Of a stretch of 7,285 nucleotides of DNA, positions 1-6,510 are shown in pieces (position 1 is the first letter of the stretch; each line of letters starts with the position of its first letter). Source of the DNA: Pseudobdellovibrionaceae bacterium (lineage in GTDB: Bacteria > Bdellovibrionota > Bdellovibrionia > Bdellovibrionales > Bdellovibrionaceae); NCBI GenBank assembly GCA_014376325.1, contig JACMRP010000035.1, forward strand, positions 1 to 7,285. Reading direction: 5' to 3'. The translations under genes were made by a program, and so were the position numbers. Below the pieces are notes generated by a model. It had not been told where the DNA came from and ran no database searches. It worked only from the letters and a program-made list of their open reading frames with translations.

Positions 1-11
1 AGTGATTTTCC

Positions 12-40
12 TTGAGAGCAACAACGCTCATCTATACCAT
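12..40 (+). promoter_or_regulatory. Putative sigma70-type promoter of the dacB operon
   Basis: A -35-like TTGAGA (12-17; five of six match TTGACA) is followed after 17 bp by a -10-like TACCAT (35-40; four of six match TATAAT). Transcription would start near position 47, giving a short leader of about 18 nt just ahead of the ribosome binding site AGGGAG (51-56). This is consensus matching by eye only; the upstream gene is outside the window, so dacB could also be part of a longer transcript. Confidence 0.4.
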
Positions 41-64
41 TTTTAAGTCTAGGGAGAATTCCAC

Positions 65-1495
65 ATGAAGTTTGATTTTATATGCATTTGCCTTTTGTTC
101 GTGACAGCGTTCAGTTTTACCGCTCAGGCGCAAGAATCAGACTCCGTCAAAGCCGAGATTCAGAAAATCATCAAGAAATCAGGCATCCCGGAAAGTGATC
201 TAGGAATTTACATCACGACGGGCGAAGGCAGTAACCAGGAAGTTATCTACGACGTCAATTCGAAGAAGAAAATGATTCCAGCATCGATCTCTAAAGTCGC
301 AACGGCCTCCGCAACCTTAGAAAGCTTTCCGCCGGGGCATAAGTTCAAAACTCAGTTGCTCTCTGACGGTTCAATCAAAGACAAAACTTTGAAAGGAAAT
401 CTGTATTTAAAAGGCGGCGGCGATCCAAGCTTCGTGTCAGAGAATATGTGGTTCCTGGTGAATCACTTCAAACGGAATGAGATTATAAAAGTTGATGGAG
501 ATATCGTCGTCGACGATTCATACTTTGATGCTAAAAGATTCGATCCGAGTCGTCAGCCAGAACGTGTGGACCGTGCTTACGACGCACCTGTGGGCGCGAT
601 GTCGTTCAACTGGAATTCGATCAATATATATGTCCGTCCAGGAAACAAACCAGGCGATCCTGGTAAAGTTTTTTTAGATCCAGAAAATGAATATGTCCGC
701 TTGGTGAATAAAACCTCAACCGGTGCCGGAAATGACAGTTCGATTGCGGCGTCCAGGGTCGAAGATAAAGACTTCGGCGGCGACGTCATTCACGTGAGCG
801 GTAGGATTGGCAAGGGCTCCAAAGAAGTCGTGGTGTATAAAAATATCACAAAGCCCGATTTGTGGTCCGGGTATAATCTAAAATCTTTTTTGGCCCAACG
901 GGGAGTCGCCGTAACGGGGAAAATACGCGTCGGTCGCGCGGCGGAAGGAGCAAACGTCTTTGCTGAAGCTGATAGCAAAAGCATTGAACAAATTCTTGCC
1001 GATATGAATAAGTTTTCAAATAACTACGTGGCCGAAATGCTGACTAAAAATATGGGTGCGTTAAAAGGCAATCCGGGCAATCTCGATGCCGGTATGGAGA
1101 TCATCAACAATCATCTTAAAAAACTCGGCCTGCCGGAAGATCAGTATTTGATGCAAAACCCTTCTGGACTGACGAGGGACAACCGTATGAGCGCCTTCGC
1201 GATGTGGAAAATCATTTTGCACTTAAAAAATGATTTTCAAATTCAGCCAGAATTTCTATCGTCTTTGCCGATTGCTGGAATTGACGGCACCTTGAAAAAG
1301 CGTATGAAAAACACCGCTGGCGAACGCTGGGTTCGGGCAAAAACGGGTTACTTGTCCAATGTCGTCAGCCTTGCTGGTTACGCCGGTAGAAGCGACGGTC
1401 GAGTTTATACGTTTACTTTTATTTTCAACGGCGGCAAAGACGAAGGAACGGTGCGCAGTTTTTTTGATCAGATGCTTATCACTCTGGTTAAATAA
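65..1495 (+). CDS. dacB: D-alanyl-D-alanine carboxypeptidase/endopeptidase, PBP4 type (peptidase S13)
   Basis: This periplasmic penicillin-binding protein removes the terminal D-Ala from peptidoglycan stem peptides and, in this family, also cuts D-Ala-mDAP cross-links. The N-terminus is a signal peptide with a hydrophobic stretch from residue 6 and a likely cleavage after AQA (residue 22). All three active-site motifs are present: SxxK as S74-I-S-K77, SxN as S318-N-N320, and KTG at 426-428. The family signatures GGGDPSF (117-123) and DGTL (408-411) are also visible. The 476-residue length and the 244-residue gap between SxxK and SxN match E. coli PBP4 (about 477 residues, S62 to S306), so the inserted accessory domains are retained. 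The start is supported by AGGGAG 8 nt upstream. It is followed after 38 bp by a lytic transglycosylase gene, suggesting a wall-remodelling operon. The family is certain; endopeptidase versus carboxypeptidase preference is not visible. Confidence 0.95.
   Translation: MKFDFICICLLFVTAFSFTAQAQESDSVKAEIQKIIKKSGIPESDLGIYITTGEGSNQEVIYDVNSKKKMIPASISKVATASATLESFPPGHKFKTQLLSDGSIKDKTLKGNLYLKGGGDPSFVSENMWFLVNHFKRNEIIKVDGDIVVDDSYFDAKRFDPSRQPERVDRAYDAPVGAMSFNWNSINIYVRPGNKPGDPGKVFLDPENEYVRLVNKTSTGAGNDSSIAASRVEDKDFGGDVIHVSGRIGKGSKEVVVYKNITKPDLWSGYNLKSFLAQRGVAVTGKIRVGRAAEGANVFAEADSKSIEQILADMNKFSNNYVAEMLTKNMGALKGNPGNLDAGMEIINNHLKKLGLPEDQYLMQNPSGLTRDNRMSAFAMWKIILHLKNDFQIQPEFLSSLPIAGIDGTLKKRMKNTAGERWVRAKTGYLSNVVSLAGYAGRSDGRVYTFTFIFNGGKDEGTVRSFFDQMLITLVK
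1207..1238. repeat. Perfect 12-bp inverted repeat inside dacB
   Basis: GAAAATCATTTT (1207-1218) and AAAATGATTTTC (1227-1238) are exact reverse complements, separated by 8 nt. The arms are A/T-rich and encode ordinary protein sequence of the dacB C-terminal part (residues about 381-392). There is no clear U-tract directly after it, and it need not have a function. Confidence 0.55.
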
Positions 1496-1521
1496 CTGTT
1501 AGACTGAAAAAGCAAAGCCAC

Positions 1522-1536
1522 GGAGGGTGTTGCTTG
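1522..1536 (+). promoter_or_regulatory. Strong ribosome binding site that fixes a TTG start
   Basis: GGAGG (1522-1526) lies 7 nt before a TTG codon (1534-1536). No ATG stands at this place, and reading from the TTG yields a complete signal peptide at once, so the Shine-Dalgarno sequence decides this start. The site sits in the 38-bp gap after dacB, which has no visible terminator. Confidence 0.8.
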
Positions 1537-2997
1537 AAATCCTGGTTCATTATTCTTAGTTTATGTTTTCTGATCGCCCCCAACAGCCACGCTTTTGACT
1601 TTTTCGGTTTGTTTGAAGGTGATCCCATCAAAGAAGACCCGGTCACCGAACCGACTCCGCCCGACGAAGAAAAAGTTGGTACCCTTGAAGAAGACACTCC
1701 GCTCGCGCAGACCGAAGTGCGTGGAGGAAAATCCCTGACGGGGACCCGCCGCTACCGCGAGCCTGATTTTTCCGGCCAGGATAAGGCATTGGGCTACGGG
1801 CCAAATGCTTTTAACGTGCCCAAGGGTATGGAAAAGCAGGTCGCATTCTGGAAAGACATTTACGCTAAATACTCCACGGATCAGGGCATTCTTCATGATA
1901 TTGAAAATTTGGACATCGTATACGGCGAAGTTGATTTTCGACCGATCAATGCCGATCCCGATTTAACTTTCCGTCAAAAAGAAAAGAAAAAGCAAAAGCT
2001 CGTCGACGAAAAGAAAAATGAAATCCGCGAAATATTGCTAAAGCTGGATAAAGTTCAGAGCAGTGATGGCCTGAATGAATTCGATAAAAAAATCTGGAAT
2101 TTATTCCAAAACGTGAACGAGCCAGACAAATTCAAAGACGCGGCAGAAAAACATCGCGTTCGCTTCCAGCTTGGTCAAAAAGACCGGATGCAATCGGCGA
2201 TCTTTTTTTCTGGTCGATATTTAGAGGACATGGAAAAAATCTTTCGCGATGCTGGGTTACCGATTGAACTGACGCGTTTAGTTTTTGTCGAAAGTTCGTT
2301 CAACGTGCTCGCTCGCTCCAAAGTGGGTGCCAGTGGTCTTTGGCAGATCATGCGCTACACTGCAAGACCTTACAAAATGGTGACATCTGCGGTGGATCTG
2401 CGAAATCACCCAATATCCGCAACGAAGCTGGCCGCAAAGTTGCTTCGCGACAACTACAATCTTTTGAAAGATTGGCCGCTGGCTCTGACAGGTTACAATC
2501 ACGGGCCGACCGGAGTTCGTAAGCTGACAGAAAAGTACAAAACACGAAACATTGCCGATTTAATTCAGAACGTGACCTCTAGAAAGAGCTTCGGATTTGC
2601 TTCTCGAAATTTTTACGCCTGTTTCCTGGCCGTGCACGAAGTCGAAATGAACGCGACAAAATATTTTCCGAGGGCAACTTGGTCTCAGCCCTTAGACCAA
2701 GAAGAAATCAAGTTACCGATAGCGGTGAAGTACAAAGATTTACAGACGTGGTTTGATGGCAATGATGAAAAGACGCAAGTTTTTAATCCGCACATCAATC
2801 GCGGACGCAGACTGACGACCACGATCCCGGCAAAGACCTTAGTGGCAATCCCGAAGGAGCTTTACAGCCAAGCGCTGACGGCGCTGGCACGCGGTGTGTT
2901 TAAGTATTCACCGGATTCAGTACCGCAATTGAAATCCGCGGATACGCCGAGTGGGCCAGAGATCAAGGCCGCGACTCCTGCAGATACCGAACAATAG
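1534..2997 (+). CDS. MltD-like lytic transglycosylase (SLT domain), exported
   Basis: Lytic transglycosylases cleave the MurNAc-GlcNAc bond of peptidoglycan and leave 1,6-anhydro-MurNAc ends. Residues 1-20 are a signal peptide (likely cut after SHA). Residues 25-60 are an acidic, proline/threonine-rich linker. A lysine/glutamate-rich stretch (148-172) is probably a helix or short coiled coil. The SLT domain spans about 232-375: catalytic E253 in VESSFN, then GASGLWQIM (265-273), ALTGYNHGP (317-325) and FASRNFYACFLA (355-366), all typical of the MltD group. Unlike E. coli MltD there is no lipobox (C11 is preceded by L) and no convincing LysM repeat, although 415-440 resembles the stretch that follows the catalytic domain in MltD. 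It is therefore probably soluble in the periplasm. The start is TTG. Coupling with the dacB-type gene 38 bp upstream suggests joint action on the cell wall. The catalytic family is sure; the exact subfamily is less so. Confidence 0.9.
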   Translation: MKSWFIILSLCFLIAPNSHAFDFFGLFEGDPIKEDPVTEPTPPDEEKVGTLEEDTPLAQTEVRGGKSLTGTRRYREPDFSGQDKALGYGPNAFNVPKGMEKQVAFWKDIYAKYSTDQGILHDIENLDIVYGEVDFRPINADPDLTFRQKEKKKQKLVDEKKNEIREILLKLDKVQSSDGLNEFDKKIWNLFQNVNEPDKFKDAAEKHRVRFQLGQKDRMQSAIFFSGRYLEDMEKIFRDAGLPIELTRLVFVESSFNVLARSKVGASGLWQIMRYTARPYKMVTSAVDLRNHPISATKLAAKLLRDNYNLLKDWPLALTGYNHGPTGVRKLTEKYKTRNIADLIQNVTSRKSFGFASRNFYACFLAVHEVEMNATKYFPRATWSQPLDQEEIKLPIAVKYKDLQTWFDGNDEKTQVFNPHINRGRRLTTTIPAKTLVAIPKELYSQALTALARGVFKYSPDSVPQLKSADTPSGPEIKAATPADTEQ

Positions 2998-3009
2998 TTT
3001 TATTTTTAA

Positions 3010-3321
3010 TTACTGATTTTGGGTAAGCATCTTAGTCATTATTTCCTGACGATTCAGGAAGCAGATGCCAACGCCCAGGCTTTTGCCCCAGATCACTTCG
3101 GCGTTCACGCTGTGAGTGCGTCCCAAAGTTTCTAGCGGCACGGTCACGCGGACTAAATCGCCCTTGCGCGGAATATAGTCACCCTGCAGGATTTCGATAA
3201 ACGCACCGGTGGAAGAAAGATTTTTGAGTTCGGCAATCAGGGTGCCCGTGCGACCGTATATTTCTAGGTACGCGCGTTCTCTGGTTTGATGTCTCTCAGA
3301 GGTCATATTGCCGTTCATCAT
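3010..3321 (-). CDS. Stand-alone PilZ domain protein (probable c-di-GMP receptor)
   Basis: PilZ domains bind the second messenger c-di-GMP and pass the signal on to motility, secretion or exopolysaccharide machinery. The 103-residue protein is almost entirely one PilZ domain. The arginine motif is R10-x-x-x-R14 (with R16 close by), the second motif is N34-L-S-S-T-G39, and the beta-barrel continues through RKGDLVRVTVPL (52-63), AEVIWG (74-79) and LGVGICF (82-88). Both c-di-GMP-contacting motifs are thus intact. The start is the first of two adjacent ATG codons, with AAGGGA (3329-3334) 7 nt upstream. The gene converges on the transglycosylase gene, 12 bp between stop codons, and lies 145 bp downstream of folA on the same strand. 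Its partner cannot be told from the context. Confidence 0.85.
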   Translation of the reverse strand: MMNGNMTSERHQTRERAYLEIYGRTGTLIAELKNLSSTGAFIEILQGDYIPRKGDLVRVTVPLETLGRTHSVNAEVIWGKSLGVGICFLNRQEIMTKMLTQNQ

Positions 3322-3349
3322 CTTTTGTTCCCTTGTTGAGTCTTATTTA

Positions 3350-3378
3350 ATTATCGGACAAAACGTTCGGAACGGTAA
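3350..3378 (-). promoter_or_regulatory. Possible promoter of the PilZ gene with a central dyad
   Basis: On the minus strand a -10-like GATAAT (3355-3350) is preceded after 17 bp by a weak -35 candidate TTACCG (3378-3373). The spacer largely contains an 11-bp dyad, CGTTC-G-GAACG (3364-3374), which could be an operator. The -10 is good, the -35 poor, so the call is tentative. The leader to the ATG would be roughly 20-25 nt. Confidence 0.25.
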
Positions 3379-3393
3379 GGCAATTCCCCTCTG

Positions 3394-3432
3394 AAAAACG
3401 ACATTCTCAAAATGAGATTCTTCATTTTGAGA
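3394..3432 (-). terminator. Candidate terminator hairpin after thyA-folA
   Basis: TCTCAAAATG (3405-3414) and CATTTTGAGA (3423-3432) form a perfect 10-bp stem with an 8-nt loop. It begins about 35 bp after the folA stop codon in the direction of transcription. Read on the minus strand the stem is followed, after 6 nt, by five T residues (3398-3394). The stem is A/T-rich and the T-run is displaced, so termination may be weak, and an operator or an antitermination site are alternatives. It occupies most of the notable structure in the 145-bp gap 3322-3466, which holds no gene. Confidence 0.4.
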
Positions 3433-3466
3433 GGTTGTTAATTTATGTCGAACTTCTGGCGAAGTC

Positions 3467-3967
3467 CTATTTTGATTTTTTGGTATAAGTCAGAAACGAG
3501 AAGGGGACAGGGTCGGTTCGATCCGACTTTTCTGTTAGGTCGAAAAGATTCATTGGCACTTCTGGGTACACGGTATCGCCTTCGTAATCCTGATAAATGA
3601 CCGTCAGATAGATCTTATCCGTGATGGTCATAGATTGTGCGTATATCTCTCCACCACCGGCAATAAACACCTCGTCGCCCCACTGTGTGGTCAGTGGACG
3701 GGCGTGGTTGATCGCTTCTTGCAATGTCTTAACGTACACGACCATAGGGTCCTGAGACTGTAGGTCCTGTCGAGTGATCACGATGTGCAATCGGTTTGGT
3801 AAGGGCTTGCCGCCCAGGGAGTCGTAGGTTTTGCGACCCATGATCATGATATGACCCTTCGTTTTAGTTCTGAAGAATTTCATGTCTTCAGGAATATTCC
3901 AGGGAAGAGTGTTTTGCGTACCGATAACTCGGTTCTGCGACATGGCCGTGATGTGCGACAAAATCAT
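3467..3967 (-). CDS. folA: Dihydrofolate reductase
   Basis: This cytoplasmic enzyme reduces dihydrofolate to tetrahydrofolate with NADPH. The 166 residues match the usual bacterial length of about 160. Visible signatures are the Met20-loop region NRVIG (12-16), PWNIPED (22-28) with D28 in the position of the E. coli catalytic D27, the cofactor segment [11 protein letters not shown] (42-52), FIAGGGEIY (101-109) with the conserved glycine run, and EGDTVYP (129-135) containing the conserved threonine. Its ATG overlaps the thyA stop codon in an ATGA (3967-3964), and a purine-rich AAGGGGAA (3983-3976) inside the thyA end can act as ribosome binding site. It thus replenishes the tetrahydrofolate that ThyA oxidises. 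Nothing in the sequence suggests a plasmid-borne trimethoprim-resistant type; it looks like the housekeeping enzyme. Confidence 0.96.
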   Translation of the reverse strand: MILSHITAMSQNRVIGTQNTLPWNIPEDMKFFRTKTKGHIMIMGRKTYDSLGGKPLPNRLHIVITRQDLQSQDPMVVYVKTLQEAINHARPLTTQWGDEVFIAGGGEIYAQSMTITDKIYLTVIYQDYEGDTVYPEVPMNLFDLTEKSDRTDPVPFSFLTYTKKSK

Positions 3968-4758
3968 ACTGCGACTTCCCCTTTGATTGCGGGATGCGGA
4001 TCGTAACCGGTGACGGTAATGTCTTCAAACTTAAATTCAAAAAGATCTTTGACGGCGGGATTCAGAGTTAATCTTGGAAGCGGTTTAAATTCGCGCTGCA
4101 TTTGCAATTTTACTTGCTCCATATGATTTGAATAAATGTGCGCATCACCCATCGTATGGATAAATTCGCCGACTTTTAAATCACAAGCCTGCGCAATCAT
4201 GTGAACCAACAGCGCGTAGCTCGCGATATTAAACGGAACGCCTAAAAAAATGTCGGCGCTTCGTTGATAAAGCTGACAAGACAGTTTTCCGTTCGCGATG
4301 TAAAATTGAAAGAACGCGTGGCAGGGCGGAAGCGCCATCTGGTCGACTTCGCCGGGATTAAAAGCAACGACCATCAGACGTCTAGAGTCAGGATTAGTTT
4401 TAATTTGCTCTACGACATTGGCGATTTGATCGATCTTTGTTCCGTCTGGTGCTTGCCATGAACGCCACTGTTTACCGTAGACGGGACCCAAGTCACCGTG
4501 TTCGTCTGCCCATTCGTCCCAGATGCTGACTTTGTTGTCTTTCAAATATTGGATGTTGGTGTCGCCCTTCAGAAACCACAGCAGTTCGTGAAAGATCGCG
4601 CGCGTGTGAAGTTTTTTGGTCGTCAGAAGTGGAAAGCCCTCTGCCAGGTCAAATCGCATCTGGTATCCGAAAACGCTCAGGGTACCCGTGCCGGTGCGGT
4701 CTTGTTTCTGAGTTCCGTTCGCAAGAACGTACTTCAGTAAATCGTGGTATTGCTTCAT
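3964..4758 (-). CDS. thyA: Thymidylate synthase
   Basis: ThyA methylates dUMP to dTMP using 5,10-methylenetetrahydrofolate as both carbon donor and reductant, releasing dihydrofolate. The protein has 264 residues, the same as E. coli ThyA, and the key residues fall at the same numbers: phosphate-binding R21 and R126/R127, nucleophile C146 in [10 protein letters not shown]166-S-A-D169, N177, and H207/Y209 in DAHIY. The C-terminal stretch ends in valine (EVAV), near the usual AV(I) end that closes on the ligand. A strong GGAGG (4768-4764) stands 5 nt before the ATG. The downstream folA overlaps by 4 nt, so both are translated from one message. The upstream gene on this strand is a LysR regulator that ends 54 bp earlier, so thyA may have its own promoter or be read through from it. 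Complete and without oddities. Confidence 0.98.
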   Translation of the reverse strand: MKQYHDLLKYVLANGTQKQDRTGTGTLSVFGYQMRFDLAEGFPLLTTKKLHTRAIFHELLWFLKGDTNIQYLKDNKVSIWDEWADEHGDLGPVYGKQWRSWQAPDGTKIDQIANVVEQIKTNPDSRRLMVVAFNPGEVDQMALPPCHAFFQFYIANGKLSCQLYQRSADIFLGVPFNIASYALLVHMIAQACDLKVGEFIHTMGDAHIYSNHMEQVKLQMQREFKPLPRLTLNPAVKDLFEFKFEDITVTGYDPHPAIKGEVAV

Positions 4759-4785
4759 GGGGACCTCCGGCTGCGGTGTGCTTTC

Positions 4786-4793
4786 ATTGTATA
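4786..4793 (-). promoter_or_regulatory. Possible -10 element ahead of thyA
   Basis: On the minus strand TATACAAT (4793-4786) offers two overlapping -10 candidates (TATACA, TACAAT) about 28 nt before the thyA start codon. No good -35 hexamer lies at the expected distance, which would fall inside the end of the LysR gene. It may be a weak or activator-dependent promoter, or not a promoter at all. Confidence 0.25.
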
Positions 4794-4812
4794 AGCGAGT
4801 TAATTTTTGTCT

Positions 4813-5694
4813 CTACTTGTTGCGCTGGGTAGAGCAAAAATAGTTCCATAACAGCTCAGCGCAGGGTCCGAGCTTTTGCCCTTGTCTGATCGCGACCGAC
4901 AAAGGAATCTTTGTGGCTTCATTGTGCGTGATGACGAGTTCTTTTTTCTTGATTTCGGATTGCACCAAGTGATCAGGCATGAAGCCCCAACCGATTCCGC
5001 CACGGATCAATTCTTTTTTGCTTAAGAAGTTGTCAACGCTGATGGTGCTGAGGGGATTCAAAATCGCTGCCGATTTGCCGGCCGCTTCGAGAGTGCTACG
5101 TAAGACGACTTGGCTGTACACGCTTCGTTCTTCATCAGAGGCTTTGCCCTTTAACTTCGCGAGCGGGTGGGAGGGCGCGCACACCGGAATCTGCGTGACG
5201 TCGATAATTTTCCTAGTTTGAAGTCCCGAACGTTGAAGAAAAATCTGCGATATCGCAAGATCCACTTTCTCGGTCAACAGCATGTCTTCGCCACTAAGAA
5301 CTTCGGAGAATATTTTGATCTCGGTCTGCGGAAACTGGGAAGAAAGTTTTTTAAGGGCTGCAGTAAGAGTGGGGAGTGGATAGTGAGCGCTGATCGCTAA
5401 GCGAATTTCTGGTTCGTAACCGCGTTTTAGGTATTCGACTGTCCGTTGCAAGCCTTGATAGTCTGCTAACAATTCGGAAGCCTTTTTAAAAAAACCCGCA
5501 CCTTCCGCAGTCAGTTTCGGGCGATAAGCGCTGCGGTCAAACAAGACGAAGCCAACTTCTTCTTCTAAAAGCCGGATCGCGTAGCTAACGGCACTTTGCG
5601 CCCGATGCAGTTTTTGCGAAGCCGCCCTAAAGCTGCCGGTATCTATGATTGTCTGAAGAACCTGAATTTGGTCTAGTGTCATGCCGTAAAACAT
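4813..5694 (-). CDS. LysR-type transcriptional regulator
   Basis: LysR regulators are tetrameric DNA-binding proteins that typically control a divergent neighbour and themselves in response to a small effector. The 293-residue length is typical. The winged helix-turn-helix occupies about residues 5-69: LDQIQVLQTIIDTGSFRAAS, then the recognition-helix region RAQSAVSYAIRLLEEEVG (31-48) and LTAEG (61-65). The effector-binding part follows from about 95 (EIRLAISAHYPL) to the end, with the usual GGIGWGFMPDHLV (232-244). The gene is divergent from the pirin gene across 101 bp, which makes the pirin gene its most likely target. The start at 5694 has only a weak ribosome binding site (GGA about 12 nt before); an internal ATG at 5682 (residue 5) is the alternative and would lose nothing of the domain. 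The effector cannot be deduced from sequence. Confidence 0.93.
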   Translation of the reverse strand: MFYGMTLDQIQVLQTIIDTGSFRAASQKLHRAQSAVSYAIRLLEEEVGFVLFDRSAYRPKLTAEGAGFFKKASELLADYQGLQRTVEYLKRGYEPEIRLAISAHYPLPTLTAALKKLSSQFPQTEIKIFSEVLSGEDMLLTEKVDLAISQIFLQRSGLQTRKIIDVTQIPVCAPSHPLAKLKGKASDEERSVYSQVVLRSTLEAAGKSAAILNPLSTISVDNFLSKKELIRGGIGWGFMPDHLVQSEIKKKELVITHNEATKIPLSVAIRQGQKLGPCAELLWNYFCSTQRNK

Positions 5695-5695
5695 A

Positions 5696-5743
5696 ATCTA
5701 ATCCATAGATCATGTCATTCCAATAATTATGGTTTTATTAGAT
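5696..5743. promoter_or_regulatory. Bipartite dyad, candidate LysR operator
   Basis: ATCTAAT (5696-5702) is an exact reverse complement of ATTAGAT (5737-5743), and a second pair, CCATA (5703-5707) and TATGG (5728-5732), nests inside. The outer arm centres are 41 bp apart, close to four helical turns, so both would lie on the same face of the DNA. A complete 8-bp palindrome ATAATTAT (5723-5730) overlaps the inner right arm. The left arm touches the lysR start and the right arm lies just upstream of the likely pirin promoter. Two-site operators of this kind are common for LysR proteins, but the link is inferred. Confidence 0.4.
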
Positions 5744-5754
5744 CGTGTTTGGAA
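5726..5754 (-). promoter_or_regulatory. Putative lysR promoter
   Basis: On the minus strand TTCCAA (5754-5749) and CATAAT (5731-5726) are separated by 17 bp. Transcription would begin near 5719 and give a leader of about 25 nt. It overlaps the candidate operator, consistent with autoregulation. Weak -35, reasonable -10. Confidence 0.35.
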
Positions 5755-5755
5755 C

Positions 5756-5761
5756 TATAGT
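5756..5761 (+). promoter_or_regulatory. Possible -10 element of the pirin gene
   Basis: TATAGT (5756-5761) matches five of six bases of TATAAT and lies 35 nt before the pirin start codon. There is no good -35 at 17 bp (TTTTAT at 5733-5738), as expected for a promoter that needs an activator such as the divergent LysR protein, but this is an inference. Confidence 0.35.
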
Positions 5762-5785
5762 TTATCTTCAGTCATTGAGTCCATT

Positions 5786-5798
5786 AGGAGGAATTATG
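5786..5798 (+). promoter_or_regulatory. Ribosome binding site that sets the pirin start
   Basis: AGGAGG (5786-5791) stands 4 nt before the ATG at 5796-5798. The frame is open upstream to a GTG at 5745, but that codon has no Shine-Dalgarno sequence and would add 17 residues unlike any pirin N-terminus, so the ATG is chosen. Confidence 0.85.
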
Positions 5799-6500
5799 TT
5801 AGTACTCAAACGATCGAACGAACGCGGTCACTTCAAAAACGAATGGCTCAATTCGAATCACACCTTCTCTTTCGGGGAATATTACGATCCTAAAAACATG
5901 CAGTTTCGGGATTTACGCGTTATTAATCAAGACATCGTTGCGGGGGGCACCGGATTCCCGACGCATGGACATCGGGACATGGAGATCATCACTTACATGC
6001 TGAGCGGCACGCTGGAGCATAAAGACAGCATGGGCAACAAAGCACAAATTAAGCCTGGAGAAATTCAAGTCATGACCGCAGGGACGGGTGTGCAGCACAG
6101 CGAATACAATCCAGACAAAAATGTTCCGGCAGAGCTTTTGCAAATTTGGATTATGCCGGACAAACGAGGCGCGACTCCGGGATATAACCAAAAAATGTTT
6201 TCGGCAGACGACAAAAAAAATAGCTTGGTGTTGATCGCCTCTGGTGACGGAGCAAACGACTCGATGAAAATCAACCAAGACGTAAAGTTGTTTGCCGGTG
6301 CTTTCTACAAAAACTTCAGCAAAGCAGTCGAAATCAAAGACGGGCGCGGAGTTTGGGTTCAAGTCGCAAAGGGAACCTTGAACGTCAACAAGCAGACTTT
6401 ACAGGCCGGAGATGCGATTGCCATAGAGAAAGAGGCCTCTATCCGACTTGAGGGAGTGAGCACTGAGCCCGCTGAATTTTTGCTTTTTGATTTGAAGTAA
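5796..6500 (+). CDS. Pirin family bicupin, YhhW/quercetin 2,3-dioxygenase-like
   Basis: Pirins are bicupin metalloproteins; some bacterial members, such as E. coli YhhW, open the flavonol quercetin with oxygen in vitro, while others act as protein partners. The physiological substrate is usually unknown. The chosen start gives 234 residues, near the 231 of YhhW. The N-terminal cupin holds the metal ligands H57 and H59 in PTHGH and H101 and E103 in GVQHSEYN, with the same numbering as in YhhW, plus the signatures FSFGEYYDP (24-32) and MEIITYMLSGTLEHKDS (62-78). The C-terminal cupin (about 140-234) has no obvious metal set, as usual. All four ligands are intact, so a metal-dependent activity is plausible. 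It is divergent from a LysR gene and 39 bp upstream of a radical SAM gene on the same strand. No signal peptide: cytoplasmic. Confidence 0.93.
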   Translation: MLVLKRSNERGHFKNEWLNSNHTFSFGEYYDPKNMQFRDLRVINQDIVAGGTGFPTHGHRDMEIITYMLSGTLEHKDSMGNKAQIKPGEIQVMTAGTGVQHSEYNPDKNVPAELLQIWIMPDKRGATPGYNQKMFSADDKKNSLVLIASGDGANDSMKINQDVKLFAGAFYKNFSKAVEIKDGRGVWVQVAKGTLNVNKQTLQAGDAIAIEKEASIRLEGVSTEPAEFLLFDLK

Positions 6501-6510
6501 AGCTTGCCTT

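Noticed and set aside
1561..1896. Open frame of 111 codons on the minus strand
   Set aside because: It overlaps the N-terminal part of the transglycosylase gene, shows no known motif and has no support as a gene.
3452..3465. Small inverted repeat ACTTC-TGGC-GAAGT after the folA stop
   Set aside because: A 5-bp stem with no T-run is too weak to call a terminator; the larger hairpin at 3405-3432 is the better candidate.
5745..5795. Extension of the pirin reading frame to a GTG at 5745
   Set aside because: There is no ribosome binding site at the GTG, the extra 17 residues do not resemble a pirin N-terminus, and a strong AGGAGG sits before the ATG at 5796.
5913..6362. Open frame of 149 codons on the minus strand
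   Set aside because: It lies wholly inside the pirin gene, has unusual composition (many Cys, His, Val and Phe) and no recognisable domain; it is a shadow of the sense frame.
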